Shown here: positions 9,907-21,422 of the stretch, piece by piece | Layout: the number at the start of each line of letters is the position of its first letter | How positions within the stretch are numbered: position 1 is the first letter of the stretch | NCBI RefSeq assembly: GCF_905220415.1 | Contig: NC_059552.1 | Location: 2,185,001 to 2,249,000 of the forward strand | Reading direction: 5' to 3' | DNA from: Colias croceus | Taxonomy: Eukaryota; Arthropoda; Insecta; Lepidoptera; Pieridae | Length of the DNA stretch: 64,000 nucleotides | Program-made: the position numbers and the translations under genes | Notes under the pieces: generated by a model | The model's input: the letters and a program-made list of their open reading frames with translations, nothing else | Told to the model about the DNA's origin: nothing | The model's database searches: none

Positions 9907-12083
9907 CACTGATTAACACTAATTAGAATATAGTAACTAAACACCACACATACTTCTGAACAAAATAAAACGTCAATACACACCAGAATAACACCCGATG
10001 TCTCAAATAATGTTAAATTCCTCCAAATTCACAGATAGGACTGAACAATGTCGCGGGAACATTGAAATAAATAAACTCAGGAGCGTGCTATTTCAAAACA
10101 CTTATTGTCTTTCATTAGATTATTGGATTCATTGTCTGCAATCGTGTCTCGGGTTCAAAATCACGAATTTACATCACTGAGTAGTGAGTACATGCGTTAG
10201 TCACAATATATTATTTTAGCTAATTTACCTTAGAATAGCCTTACCTAGCATAGTACAGTTTTATATTATCTGTGGCCTTACTGAAAGCTGCATTGCTCAA
10301 TATAATTTATTTATTAACATAAAATAAATAAATATAGGCCGCCATATAACTTTTAATTGATCTCTATCAGGCAACACCTTACGCCAAATAGTAAAAGTTG
10401 CTTAACTTATTTGTATTATATATTATTTTTTTATTTAACTATGATAAAAGCATCGACCGTGGCCTTCGTAAAGTGCGTAATTTTTGCATAATAAACGCAA
10501 AAATTATCATAAATTCAATGTTAGTATCACATTTTTTTATGCAAATAAACAGAAACGCTACAACAGCAAAGGAACTTTTTACCCGTTTGATAAACTAAAA
10601 ATGGTGTCAATGTTGAGTACATTAATATAATTACCGTGAGAATGTAAAGCATATAATATGTAAATTAATTCAAGATATTAAAAGGGAATCGTGGATTAAG
10701 AATAGAATTATAATATGTAACGCACAAAATTTTTAAATTCGGTGTTTACAGTTAGGTTAGTATGCCTATAACGAAAATTGTAATAAGAAATGCATTTTAT
10801 TTTAGTATGCAAAGTTGAATGCCCGATATTTATGAATGAAAAGTGATAATAATATGTACAGACTGTACTACTTATATATGTATTAGAAACTAAGTCATTT
10901 AGTACTATGTAAGTCCTAATACATAAATTGAAAATGTTTCTCATCAGAATTTACCAATTAAAACCATTAATTTACAAAATATTGCAATGCAAAAACATCT
11001 TAGATAGTAATAATACGTAACAGTTATTGCGGAAAGTATTTCATTGACCTCAGCTTGTGACGTAATTGTAATGTACCCACTGTGCGCTGCTGTATACCTT
11101 CAATTCATCAACATTAATCTGTGTATTTGCGATTATTTTAACAGTAATTAACTAATTAGTATTGTAATTTTATAGCGTATTATACCTAATATAGATTGTA
11201 CTGTTGTAGTGTTTATATGGCTATCATCTTAGTATAAAAACAATAAAAAAATTTGGTACTGAAATAACAAAAAATCTGATCATTCAATTTTTTTTGTATC
11301 GCCATCTTTTACTACACTTTACACATAAGTCAATCTATCAACAATTTACAAAGTAAAATCCTTAAAGTAGCAAGATCTTGTAGACGAACCTACGAAAGTA
11401 CATACTTATCGAATAGGTATCTACTGCATAAACACGATAAACATAACCCTGCCTTGAACCTAATAGAATAACAATCCAAAAAATAAGCGTAGATCGATAA
11501 AATATTGCATATTTTAGAAAAAAAATGTTAATATTAACAGATAAACATCAAATCAAATAAATTTACACAGATTGTGTAAAATAAACAAACACAGATTGTG
11601 TAAAATAAACAAAACTACACAGTACACGCACCTTTATTGAAAATGTCTTCAATTTTATTGTTTTATTTATAAACACACGGAAGACATTATTTTATTGCCA
11701 TTGACAACCACGTAAATATCTGTTAACTTATATGGTGGCGCAAATAATCGTAACTCAAATATCAATAGTATAATATTTCATAGGAAACCATTTTGTTCAT
11801 TTTATTCTATGAAATATAAGGTATATTATATGCGTGTCATAACGATAGATGTGACTGATTTTTTATGGTTTTAAAATTAATCTATACCTACCGACATATT
11901 TTTCAAATAGGTAGGTCAAATAGGTTCAAGTGAATACGACTAATTTTGTAAAATACATATATATTTCGGGGCAGTTCGCTAAAGTGTGACAAAAAGAAAG
12001 TTGCAAATATTGCGATTACGATATGGACTCGTTTTTCAGTGGTCAGGTCACAAATTGCTATTTAAGATTAAAATATATTTAAC
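9907..12083. other. AT-rich stretch without recognisable genes
   Basis: Only chance-length frames occur. The one structured feature is a short tandem duplication at 11565-11612, listed separately. Confidence 0.4.
11565..11612. repeat. Two exact tandem copies of a 24-bp unit
   Basis: The unit begins ACACAGATTGTGTAAAATAA and is repeated at 11565-11588 and 11589-11612. ACACAGATTGTGT is itself a near-palindrome. Confidence 0.85.
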
Positions 12084-12321
12084 ACTAGGTTTCCGCCCGC
12101 GGCTTCGCCCGCGCAGTCAAAGAAAAACCCGCATAGTTCCCATTCGCGTGGGATTTCCGGGATTGCGTCATTTTCCTGGGATAAAAAGTAGCCTATGTCC
12201 TTTCTCGGGTATCAAAATATTTCCATACCAAATTTCATGAAAATTAGTTCAGTAGTTTAGGCGTGATTGAGTAACAGACATACAGACAGAGTTACTTTCG
12301 CATTTATAATATTAGTATGGA
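12084..12321 (-). mobile_element. Helitron-like repeat, TCCATACTAATATT family
   Basis: On the minus strand it starts TCCATACTAATATTATAAAT at 12321 and ends in CTAG at 12084-12087. Near the 3' end is the GC-rich hairpin-forming GCGGGCGAAGCCGCGGGCGG. Copies of the family lie at 29068-29298 and 46209-46450. The conserved start, hairpin and CTAG end fit non-autonomous Helitrons of the type described in Lepidoptera (Lep1-like). It carries no protein. Confidence 0.82.
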
Positions 12322-12898
12322 TAGTATGGATTGATTTACTTATATAACATTTGATTTAAATCTGTAACCTACAGATGTTTTCTGAATTTATTTATATCAG
12401 TTACGTCTTGAAATGGGTACATGAAGCTTGATGAGTGAATGTTAGGTACGATTTTACTATTCCATAATATCTAGCTTATGTTTTATAAATGATATTAATA
12501 TTCGGTTTAGTTTATTACTAAACGCTTTGATCTTTTAATGAAAGACATCTGATAGACATATTTAAATATTTTGCAAACTGATATCATAAACACCTATCAC
12601 CTACAAACATTTGCGCTACATATACAAAACAATTTACCACACACACAATTTTCAATTTTTTAAAAATATGTATTAAAAAAATAACGAAATAACATTTCAA
12701 AAGTCAATGCCAATCTATAACTGTATTTATATAGTAAAGTTTGTGAGTCTGTGACGTTGAAGAGCAATCCCTGCATCTACTTAACTTGGATCTACTGATC
12801 AATAGAAAGCCACGTTATCTGTGAAAGTCATAGGCTATTTACTTAGGTTTTATATTTATTACGCTTGTTTTATTACGAGTGGTTATAATAATATATAC

Positions 12899-13119
12899 CC
12901 GTTTAATCCTCTTGAGAAGTCGTCTCTGCCGTCGCAAGAGCGTCTTCCCGCAGCGTCGCAGTCTGTCGAACCACTTGCAGCTCAACGGAGCTAGATCTAT
13001 CATGTTCCAATTATTCGCCATGTTCAACACACTGTCCTATGTCACATAATAATTCAACACTGTTTTAGTATGCACTTTTTACTTTTAAAAGTCCTTTTTA
13101 GTAACTGTTTATATTCACT
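12899..13119 (-). CDS. Candidate first exon of a minus-strand transcript (41 codons, basic)
   Basis: An arthropod-type initiator TCAGT (13121-13117) is followed by a 5' leader of about 98 bp and then an ATG at 13021 in good context (GAACATGGCG). Exactly 41 codons follow up to CGG and a possible donor GTATAT at 12898. The peptide begins MANNWNMIDLAPLSCKWFDR and ends in an Arg/Lys-rich stretch (LLRRQRRLLKRIKR). The exon stands out as GC-richer than its surroundings. It would end in phase 0, which matches the phase-0 acceptor of the Fem1 exon at 5863, so an alternative Fem1 start is possible, but the usual FEM1 N-terminus is absent. I recognise no homologue. The donor is weak, and this may be a chance frame. 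Confidence 0.35.
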
Positions 13120-13126
13120 GATCTTT

Positions 13127-16100
13127 GAGAGTTGGTTTGTAGTTTAGAAAATCACGAATCTTTAAAAGAATACATTGATTAAGTAATTAAATAATTACCT
13201 ATCAATTGTAACACGTTTGTAATCCCATATACACGGTTAAAGCGAAACGGCCCAGTTCGTAACTTCGTAAGCCCTTCGAAACAATCGTCTGCAAGTACGT
13301 CTGTATGAATCACGCCTCAACGATCACATAGGTAATGCCACTGGCTATCACATGACATTCGAACTTCGGTACTAATTATCGTCTATTCATAATCCGTCAA
13401 CAAGGTATTTATTTGCATAAAATTACACACGTTAACATGTTTCACGCGAGCGCTCACGAAACCATGAACATTTTTTGTCCGACATAGGCAAAGATCGTTT
13501 CACAAGATATTGAAAACACTTGTCTCATTTACATAATATTCAATCGGGATACAAAATGACATGTCTTGAATATAAAAGGTTGTAGATAATTATAATTGTT
13601 AAAGAGATTTCTAAATAAAAGCCTCATATATTTGTAGATACATTATTTCTTAAAGTATGAAGCAATTCATAAGGTTACGCCTGGGCATTGTTTTTTGAGT
13701 GTGGGTTCAGGGTTTTATTGCGCACAAATGAACCGTGTTTAGGTATATAAATAAAAGGATTTATTGCCGAGCTAAGAATAATATTACTGCAAATCTTTTG
13801 TAAGTTGGTGACACATAAATTAGTATATATTCTCGTAACAAATAAATTAGGAATACAGAGACCTTGGCATATTTCCTGCAAGCACAATACTTAATGATAA
13901 GTAACTACTAATAACAAACGCTTGAAGTAAGAAATAATATAGAGTTATTTATTTTAAACATGGCTGGTATTTAATTTTGATTGCTATACATTTTCCGCGG
14001 ACTCGCAACTTTACTAGGTACTCGTAACTTCGCAACACAACCTGTCTACAACTAAATCAACTAAAACTATAACCGACACACCAAGATCCTAACAAGACGC
14101 AAACTAACATCACACTAATATTGAACAAAGAAATGAACTTTATTATTACTTTACATACAACAGAAGCCGTGTAGCATGGCTCCTCAAGTTTCAGCTAACT
14201 AAAACGTGAGTATTCTTCGGCGCAGTCACGTTCCTATTTATAAGATAATCTGTTTTGGTGCATTCACACATTCGTGTTCGAATACGAGAGTCGACGAGAA
14301 CCACTGTTCGCACATTCGTCATCCTTTTGATTAAGTCTGAAAAACCGCTCTATGATACTTGAAATGCTAGTTTGTCTCGTTAATCGCCTCGCTAATCGCA
14401 CGAGTGTGTAAATGCACCCTCAGGCTTCTTATTCCCGTCAATTTTACTGAGTTTCAACGACATTCTCGAAGGAGCTTTGGAAAAACCACTGCAACTAGCG
14501 ACTGCATCCAAATATTGAAGGAAACGTCGTAAGCTATAATTTTTCCCTTGAATTGTTATGAATCTTAATTTGGGATAAACCAACAACCACAGATATACTA
14601 CGACAAGAACAAGACAAAAGAAGATCCCAGAATATTTTTGAAAAAAAAAATTGCACCGAAATGTCCTACCTACCATTTAATAAAACGAATTATTTAAACG
14701 TCTCTCTACCCTAGGTAAGGAACATTTGGACATAACCACCTGCCGCCAGCCCCGTGGGCTGTGATGTGTGTAAAGGCAATAAAATCAGAAATCATTGGGT
14801 GAACACAACATGGCTGGGAAGAGGGTTGTATTGCCCGCATGTGCAGGTAATATTTTTTGCTTCATTCAACAGCTGTTTACTTTTTGTCAGCTAACAAAGG
14901 ATCGCTCTAGCGGCTAGCCCATTTCGTTTATATTATGTATTTATTTATTTTACCAAAACATGAGGACCTTATAAAACCTTTTATACCCTATAAACCTGTA
15001 TATTTGTATTATGTAACTAGTTGATAAACCTTCTTTAAATAAATAAATATGTAACATTTGTTAATTCCGATTAATTAGAATAAGATCCAGTCTACTTCCG
15101 ACTCTATCTGTTGTTGATATCGCGGATTTCACATGAAAACATCCAAAACATGTGTATACAATGTACATGCAACAATACTGCGTTATAGGTTTATTTTATA
15201 GTCGCAACAATGTCATAAGTTTCAAGGTTTTAAGAGTTTAATAATCTCTACAACCCGGAACGTGTGTTTGAATATCCAATAATCCAAAACAATTCACAAG
15301 TAAGTACCTATTATAGCACCGAATCCGAAATGACGTGATCACGAGCCAAATATTAGCAAGAAGTTGGTTGAATTACGTACAATTCTCTGTAAATATTCCT
15401 TATTTGTTTGCATTGATATTATGGCAGAAATTAAAGGTCAATTTGAATAGCAATTGCTTACATGTAAACGTGTTAGCGTGTTGGTAAATAGACTTAGCAA
15501 ATTTTGATGTTTAACGCGATGGAGACGTGTATAATTTTCAACATTTTTAATCGAATATAGTGATTAATGAAAACATCTTTAATCTATTTTAATTACGTTG
15601 TTTAGTATCAGTGTTGTAAGAAGATTGTTTTAATTATTTACTGTTTTAATAACTATACCTGTAAGTACTGATTACGAGTTTATCTTATGAGTTAGAGATG
15701 AGTTTCAGACGAGGAAAACTGAAAGAATCAAGGCCTGAAGGTTTACAGAGGATTAACTCCCTATAAAAAGGAAGGTTACATCTAAATTTATATAACAGTG
15801 AACTTGAAAGAATACCTAGGTCATATTATATTCATGACAATGATAAACTTGTGTTTACATACATCTAGAGATGAAATCCGTTTACTACTACAAGCACTTA
15901 AACAAATAAGATAAATATTAGAAGTGAGGCCATAACAGAATTACATATTAAGTTAGTGTAAGTAAAATAATCTCATTCTTTATCTATAAATATTTTAAAG
16001 CAAATAAAGTCAAGAGCAAAATTAATTTCTTTGTACATATTGATTTTGTTTTTCTTAAAACTTCCTCATTACGTAAATGCGATAATTATTTTTAAGTTTT

Positions 16101-18012
16101 ATATCAAAATGACTTGAAAGTATTTTGAAGCTGTTTTGTCAAGAGTTGTTTTGTTATAATTTACATATTATACTACTGGAATGTGATATGGTTTAATTTA
16201 GGTACTATGCATAAACTCATAATTTATTTCAATTTCAAGATTGATCTTGATTGTTTCAGGAAATCATTCAGATTTATTGGGAAATAGATCATTTATATGA
16301 GACATAACGTATCAGAGTTATCAATATCATACGTACATCAGAAATAGAACTCGCGTATTAATCAAGACCATAATATCTAAGTAGTTACAATATTTATGGC
16401 ATTTTATCCATGCTGGGACAAAATTTAGCCTTTATATTGTCTTTTTTTATCTCCATTTTAAAAGTTTACATTTTAATAGGATTGCAAAGGAAAATTTCAA
16501 TATAATAAACGCATATTACTAGTACAGTATTTTAGCTATCATTATAAAAAGTTGTTTACGTAGTTTGAAGTGTTATTTAATAGCAATTTAATTATCAAGT
16601 TCATTAAAGCCTATTTGTAAACATCAAACATTATAACAGAAATTGCATTTACTAGAACAGTACCGGCTGGAAAATTTTCACATCAACAAATAAATATATA
16701 CAAACGACAACATTCACTGAACTGAATTGAACTGAAAACTGCATTGTTTACGGTTGAGTAAGTAGCCGTTTGCACTTTCTAGCCTACCAATTGCGATCGG
16801 AGTGACGACACATTTCTACGTATTAACAAGAAGTAGACATGATATGAAAAATCCACTATGGAATCATGTTACGAGTAAGCTTGTTAAGAGACCGTTAAGT
16901 GTATATGGGATCACAAATGATACGATTTTTACCGGCGTGTAGTCGGTCCGCACGCAACCGAGCGCGTCGACGTCGAATGCAACACTGCAAGATCGGTGCC
17001 TCTTTCACCGGCGATTACACAAGCCAATTACGTAAAGCTCTTGCCTTTCCAACCAACGCGCCAGCTGTGCACTGTGTGGAGCAACTGCCGCTGATGCGAA
17101 CTACCGCGTAAAAACCTACGGCCACAGCAAATGGGGATGACCGTTAATCATTGTACATCGCCCTGTACCTTGTCGGTCACTCATGGCTTCAGTTTTTTGT
17201 AGATACGTAGGTACACGATGTAGAGATCGTCGCATAAAGATCAGTTTTTGTGGAGATAGCATATCACATTCATTTTAAATAGAGACTCTTTTATTTTTTA
17301 AAAGAATCTATAAATGTTAAGAATAAAAATTTGCAATTAGTGGAAGTTTCAAAGTTCAAACATATCTACTATTTCTTATTAAAAATAAATACTTATTACC
17401 TATATTGAAAATTAAATTATGTTCACCAGTGTTAAGACAGCTCGTAACTCTTTCTTTACTTTTTATAAGAAAGTATGATACTCGCATTAAAATACCTACA
17501 AACCATTTATCCTTAATTGTTTTGTTTATCGATGTATGAGCTTAATTGCGCATAGTTCCTTTAAAACACGACATCCGAGATGACACTGAACAAAAAAGTA
17601 TTACATTTAAGGGTCACATAAAGCATAATTGCACTAACAACATATATTTGATTAATTTTCGTGTTTTTGAAATGTCAAAACTTTCCTTCTTTTGTCAAAA
17701 TAGCCGCAAATAATAAGGAAATTGTCTTATAATTCGAATGCATTCGCGTAAAGCATTTCTCTCGATGCGCCTTTTGTGTTAATTTAATTAATGAGATTCT
17801 TCACTCCATTCCATTTGCATTGCGAAATAAATAACCGTAAAAAGTGTTAAAGCTCTCAAAGTGTAGGTAAGTACACGTATAAACAACGCTTTCTTTGTAA
17901 AGAATACATGAGTTCTCGTAATGAAATATTCATGGCCCACTGTCTACTAATACAAACGTTTTAGATTGTAAGGTAACATGATAAATGAAATTTTGTATTA
18001 TATTATAATCTA
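13127..18012. other. AT-rich stretch; MITE, possible LINE tail and a CpG-dense patch
   Basis: Apart from the MITE at 14257-14418, two places stand out. Around 14720-14860 there is GC-richer sequence (CACCTGCCGCCAGCCCCGTG) with AATAAA, resembling the 3' region of a LINE. It is followed by an ATG frame, MAGKRVVLPACA, that ends at a possible donor CAG/GTAATA. At 16930-17110 a CpG-rich patch (CCGAGCGCGTCGACGTCGAA) gives an arginine-rich frame with no known relatives and could be a promoter. Nothing here can be named as a gene. Confidence 0.35.
14257..14418. mobile_element. MITE with imperfect terminal inverted repeats
   Basis: The left end GGTGCATTCACACATTCGTG and the right end (read inward) GGTGCATTTACACACTCGTG match with few changes and continue to about 32 bp. 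The total length is about 162 bp. The target duplication is not clear. Size and ends fit a Harbinger-like MITE. Confidence 0.65.
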
Positions 18013-18240
18013 CTAGCTATCCGCCCGCGGCTTCGCCCGCGTTTTCAAAGAAAAACCCGCATAGTTCCCGTTCCCGTGGGATTTCAGGGATAAAACCTAG
18101 CCTATGTTACTCGTGGATAATGTAGCTTTCGAATGGTGAAAGAATTTTTCAAATCTGCCAAGTAGTTTCGGAGCCTATTCAATTCATACAAACAAACAAA
18201 CAAAAAATCAAACCTTTCCTCTTTATAATATTTGTATAGA
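18013..18240 (-). mobile_element. Helitron-like repeat, TCTATACAAATATT family
   Basis: The minus-strand start is TCTATACAAATATTATAAAG at 18240 and the end is CTAG at 18013-18016, next to the GCGGGCGAAGCCGCGGGCGG hairpin. The 5' half is nearly identical to the truncated copy at 41994-42143. Confidence 0.8.
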
Positions 18241-18261
18241 TAATATCATACATAATTTTGC

Positions 18262-18402
18262 TAAATTTGTTGCCAATCCCACTCGAGAACGGCTAAACCG
18301 ATTTCGTAAATTCTTTTTTCATAATATATCTTGAAGGACGAGGATGGTTATTTTGGACAGAAAACGTAAAGATATACCAAGGGCAAAGCCAGGGCGAAAC
18401 AT
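18262..18402 (+). mobile_element. Helitron-like fragment (3' part)
   Basis: The segments GAACGGCTAAACCGATTTCG and AAGGGCAAAGCCAGGGCGAA, ending ATTAGT, match the 3' body of a diverged Helitron-like family also seen at 48480-48648 in the opposite orientation. The 5' end is lost. Confidence 0.5.
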
Positions 18403-19225
18403 TAGTTTTCAATAAAAAAATATTCAATGGATATAACAGATTGCTATCCTAGTAATCGCGTTGCGTCGGTCGCGACCCTAATAATACAATAATCCCTATT
18501 TTCTAGTATCCTTTCATGTACGAGGTATATTCTTCCCGGCTTATTTGCCTATCACAAAATCGTACAAAATAAATAATCACTGAAACCTTACGAAAATCCT
18601 GTTGTAATTCGACACCGACATTTTGTTGGAGGCATTTTAATGGCTGCGTATAAAAAGAATCCCAAATCCCGATGTAACTCTATAGTATTGAAAATGCTTA
18701 AGAGCTTCCCTCGAGTATGCGACAAACAATATGGTGCCTAAATTAGAATGGATAATTTAGGAATACTTACAAAGATAATAAAATAATTTCAATATTTAAA
18801 GCTCTACATTTCTCACAAAACTCTACATTATAAGTTATAACATTTGATGAATTGAGAGTCACAATTTAAAATACATATTAACATGCTATAAACAAACGAA
18901 ATTACACCAATTAATTTTCCTATCAAAATCCTTTAAAAACAAAAGCCACGTCCCAGTTAAAGTTCCAAATAGACGAGCTTAGGATTTATAGCGAAATTGT
19001 CTTTTGATGTGTATTATTAGACCATTTAAATCATTCTTCACATCAGAGGATTTCATAAAGCGAACAATTAACCTATTTACATAGAGCTTCCTCTTCCTAT
19101 TCCCTTATGTAACAAAACCATAGTTCTAAATAGAAAGTACGCTTCTAGCTTCCTCGGTGCTAAGTCAATTTCTTAACGTATATTTAAATACAAGATAACT
19201 GTTGCAGAGGAAATCTCAATTTAAA

Positions 19226-19421
19226 TCTATACTAATATTATAAAGCTGAAGAGTTTGTTTGTTTGTTTGAACGCGCTAATCTCGGGAACTACTGGTCCGA
19301 TTTGAAAAATTATTTCGGTTTTAGATAGCCCATTTATCGAGGAAGGTATATAGGCTATATATCATCACGCTACCACCAACAGTGGTGGAGCCACGGGGGT
19401 GAAACCGCGCGGAGCAGCTAG
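19226..19421 (+). mobile_element. Helitron-like repeat, TCTATACTAATATT family
   Basis: It starts TCTATACTAATATTATAAAG at 19226 and ends with GCGCGGAGCAGCTAG at 19421 before T, the A/T insertion rule of Helitrons. It is nearly identical to the copy at 58112-58309 and related to those at 32090-32268 (minus) and 52641-52836. No protein is encoded. Confidence 0.85.
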
Positions 19422-20111
19422 TGTTTAATATTTTGAACTAATCAATCACCCCGGGTTTGCAAGGATAACCCCGGTATTAAAAACAAATATGTAGGTATAT
19501 AAAGAAATAATATACAATGCAGGATAATTCGAGCTTTCTTCTTAAATGGAATTAAAATTAAATTAGGACACGTCTATTTTAAAATTGTCTCTATTTTAAA
19601 ATTGAATATCTTTATAAAATTTTGTACACAATATCTTCACTTCAAGCTGCAGGTTGGTATGTACTAGGTAGGTATCTAAAATTGTTATGATACTACAGGT
19701 CATCTTTGTTCACACCAACTTCTGACATATCTAATAGATAATTTTTGAGTGAAAGAATAACAAACAAACATATTTTCACATGGTACGAAACTGATCTTAT
19801 CACTATAAATATAAAATATTGTTTTTGTTTTCACATTTATCTTAATAAATACTTTGATTTCGTGATTTTAATCTCATACGTTATTTTGCGTAGGTATCTT
19901 GAACATAAACAAGTTGTTTTGATGAGATAAAATAATATTAGGGGGATTAAACTTCAATGTTCAGTGACTAGATAGGTCGTTCACGAAATTTATAGGTACG
20001 GTCTACAATATGTAAGCAATAAGTTTTACCTAAAATATTACGATTCATTTACTATATTCATTGCAATATGGTTTTAAAAGATTTATAGTGAATAAGATGT
20101 CTTTGGTTATA

Positions 20112-20322
20112 GTATAGTAAAGTCCCCTAGTGGTAAGAGGCAGACGTATTATGCATACATCTGTTTCATTGGTCGATTTTCTTTAATCACAAGTAGGTGA
20201 TCAGCCTTCTGTGTCCTGCCCGACCTAGAAATTTTTCTTTTCTTCGTCTCCACCGGGAATCGAACCCAGGACCTCTCGGTTCTATGCTCACGCGGTAACT
20301 ACTGTACCAAGGAGGCGGTCAA
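20112..20322 (-). mobile_element. tRNA-derived SINE
   Basis: On the minus strand an RNA polymerase III A-box-like TGGTACAGTAG (about 20300-20309) is followed by a perfect B box GGTTCGATTCC at 20266-20256. A tRNA-unrelated body follows, ending near 20112. The head does not fold as an intact tRNA. Confidence 0.75.
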
Positions 20323-20424
20323 TCATCCATATAACTATAAAATTGTCTAAAAAAAAATTGTGAAATCTATAAATAAATGTAGTATAAATTACAAGCAAAC
20401 CTCTGAAACATGCTGTGTATAGCG

Positions 20425-21422
20425 TAATTGAGTCGATACATATCAAACTCCGGTAAGTCCACTCCCCGCCAAAATTGAGATAACAATGGCGCCAATTTTG
20501 AATTGTAAAACTAAACCAGTCTGTACTTTTCAAAGTTAGGTAAGTCAATCGTATCTATATTAAAATAAGGTTTAAAGTAAATGTTTTTTTTCAAACTCCG
20601 GTATGTCCGTCGACAGTGGTTTATCAAACTCAGGTAAGTCCATTTCGACCAATCTCAGCGCAGTATGGCACTAAAATGGCTGCCATTTCTCTCAATTTTG
20701 TTGAAGCTAACACGTGTGACCAATGCTTATAAATCGTTTTAATTGATAAATGATGGAATATGACAGTTTTACTATAGAGGTGGTGGTTCTAGACAAAGCA
20801 AGGAAAAAAACAATACCAAAAGCTAAAACAGACAAGGCTCAGAAAACAGCTCAAGGATAAATGAAACTAGACGCACAGCACACGCACAGTAGTTATTCCC
20901 AGCCATGAAGCCCAGGGCCAAACTGAGATTTTTTCAACCGTTTTGATTTATTGACCCCTCTCTTTGCCCAGCAGTGGGATGATAAAGGTTAATAATAATA
21001 ATAATTTGTATCTTTTAATTTACATATTTTATTTTAATGTCCAATACTTACAACGCGACAAACTATCTACCCATTTCCACCACCTCAGTACGTCCCAAAA
21101 CTGAGTTCTATCAAATCCCAGTAAGTCCATTAGAGATTTTTCAAATTCCTGTAAGTCCAAGACAATGTTTTTCAAAACCCGGTAAGTTTTGCTGGTACAT
21201 ATCAAACGCCTGTATGTCCAGATTTAAATCTAATTTTGTGGTATAATCATCAAGTAATACATTTATTTTTCTTCGTAAAAATAATTCTAATGTATTATAT
21301 TATATCCGTCATAAATTATAAAGGTCCAAACATATTGTTTTTTTAAGTTATTAAAAATACCTCGATTCCCACATTTCTGTTAGAATGGACTTACCGGAGT
21401 TTGATATGTATCGACTCAATTA
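20425..21422. mobile_element. Unclassified TIR element with internal TCAAACTCCGGTAAGTCC repeats (998 bp)
   Basis: The 37-bp ends, beginning TAATTGAGTCGATACATATC, are perfect inverted repeats at 20425-20461 and 21386-21422. The inner part of the terminal repeat, TCAAACTCCGGTAAGTCC, recurs in direct orientation at about 20591, 20622, 21109, 21141, 21171 and 21199, with changes that suggest old amplification. A target duplication of TA is possible because TA lies at both outer edges, but TA is palindromic and this is not decisive. No transposase is present. A LINE 3' fragment lies inside (about 20893-21005). The family is not known to me. Confidence 0.8.
20893..21005 (+). mobile_element. LINE 3'-end fragment (RTE-like) inside the TIR element
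   Basis: TTTGCCCAGCAGTGGGATGA followed by (AAT)n is the typical 3' end of lepidopteran RTE-type LINEs. The 5' boundary is uncertain. Its position between two blocks of the surrounding element's repeats indicates a later insertion. Confidence 0.6.

Noticed and set aside
12000..12240. Plus-strand frame of 84 codons
   Set aside because: It lies across the antisense strand of a Helitron-like repeat and encodes only its GC-rich end.
16899..17111. Arginine-rich plus-strand frame of 70 codons
   Set aside because: The residues reflect CpG-rich composition; no homology is recognised and no splice signals support a gene.
20240..20322. Possible tRNA gene on the minus strand
   Set aside because: Same reason: a tRNA-like head of a SINE without a complete cloverleaf.
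21100..21220. Regularly spaced repeats resembling a CRISPR array
   Set aside because: Repeats are imperfect, spacing is irregular, the genome is eukaryotic and the motif is the end of the surrounding transposon.
21037..21246. Plus-strand frame with repeated PVSP-like residues
   Set aside because: It is the translation of the TCAAACTCCGGTAAGTCC repeat array, not a protein repeat.
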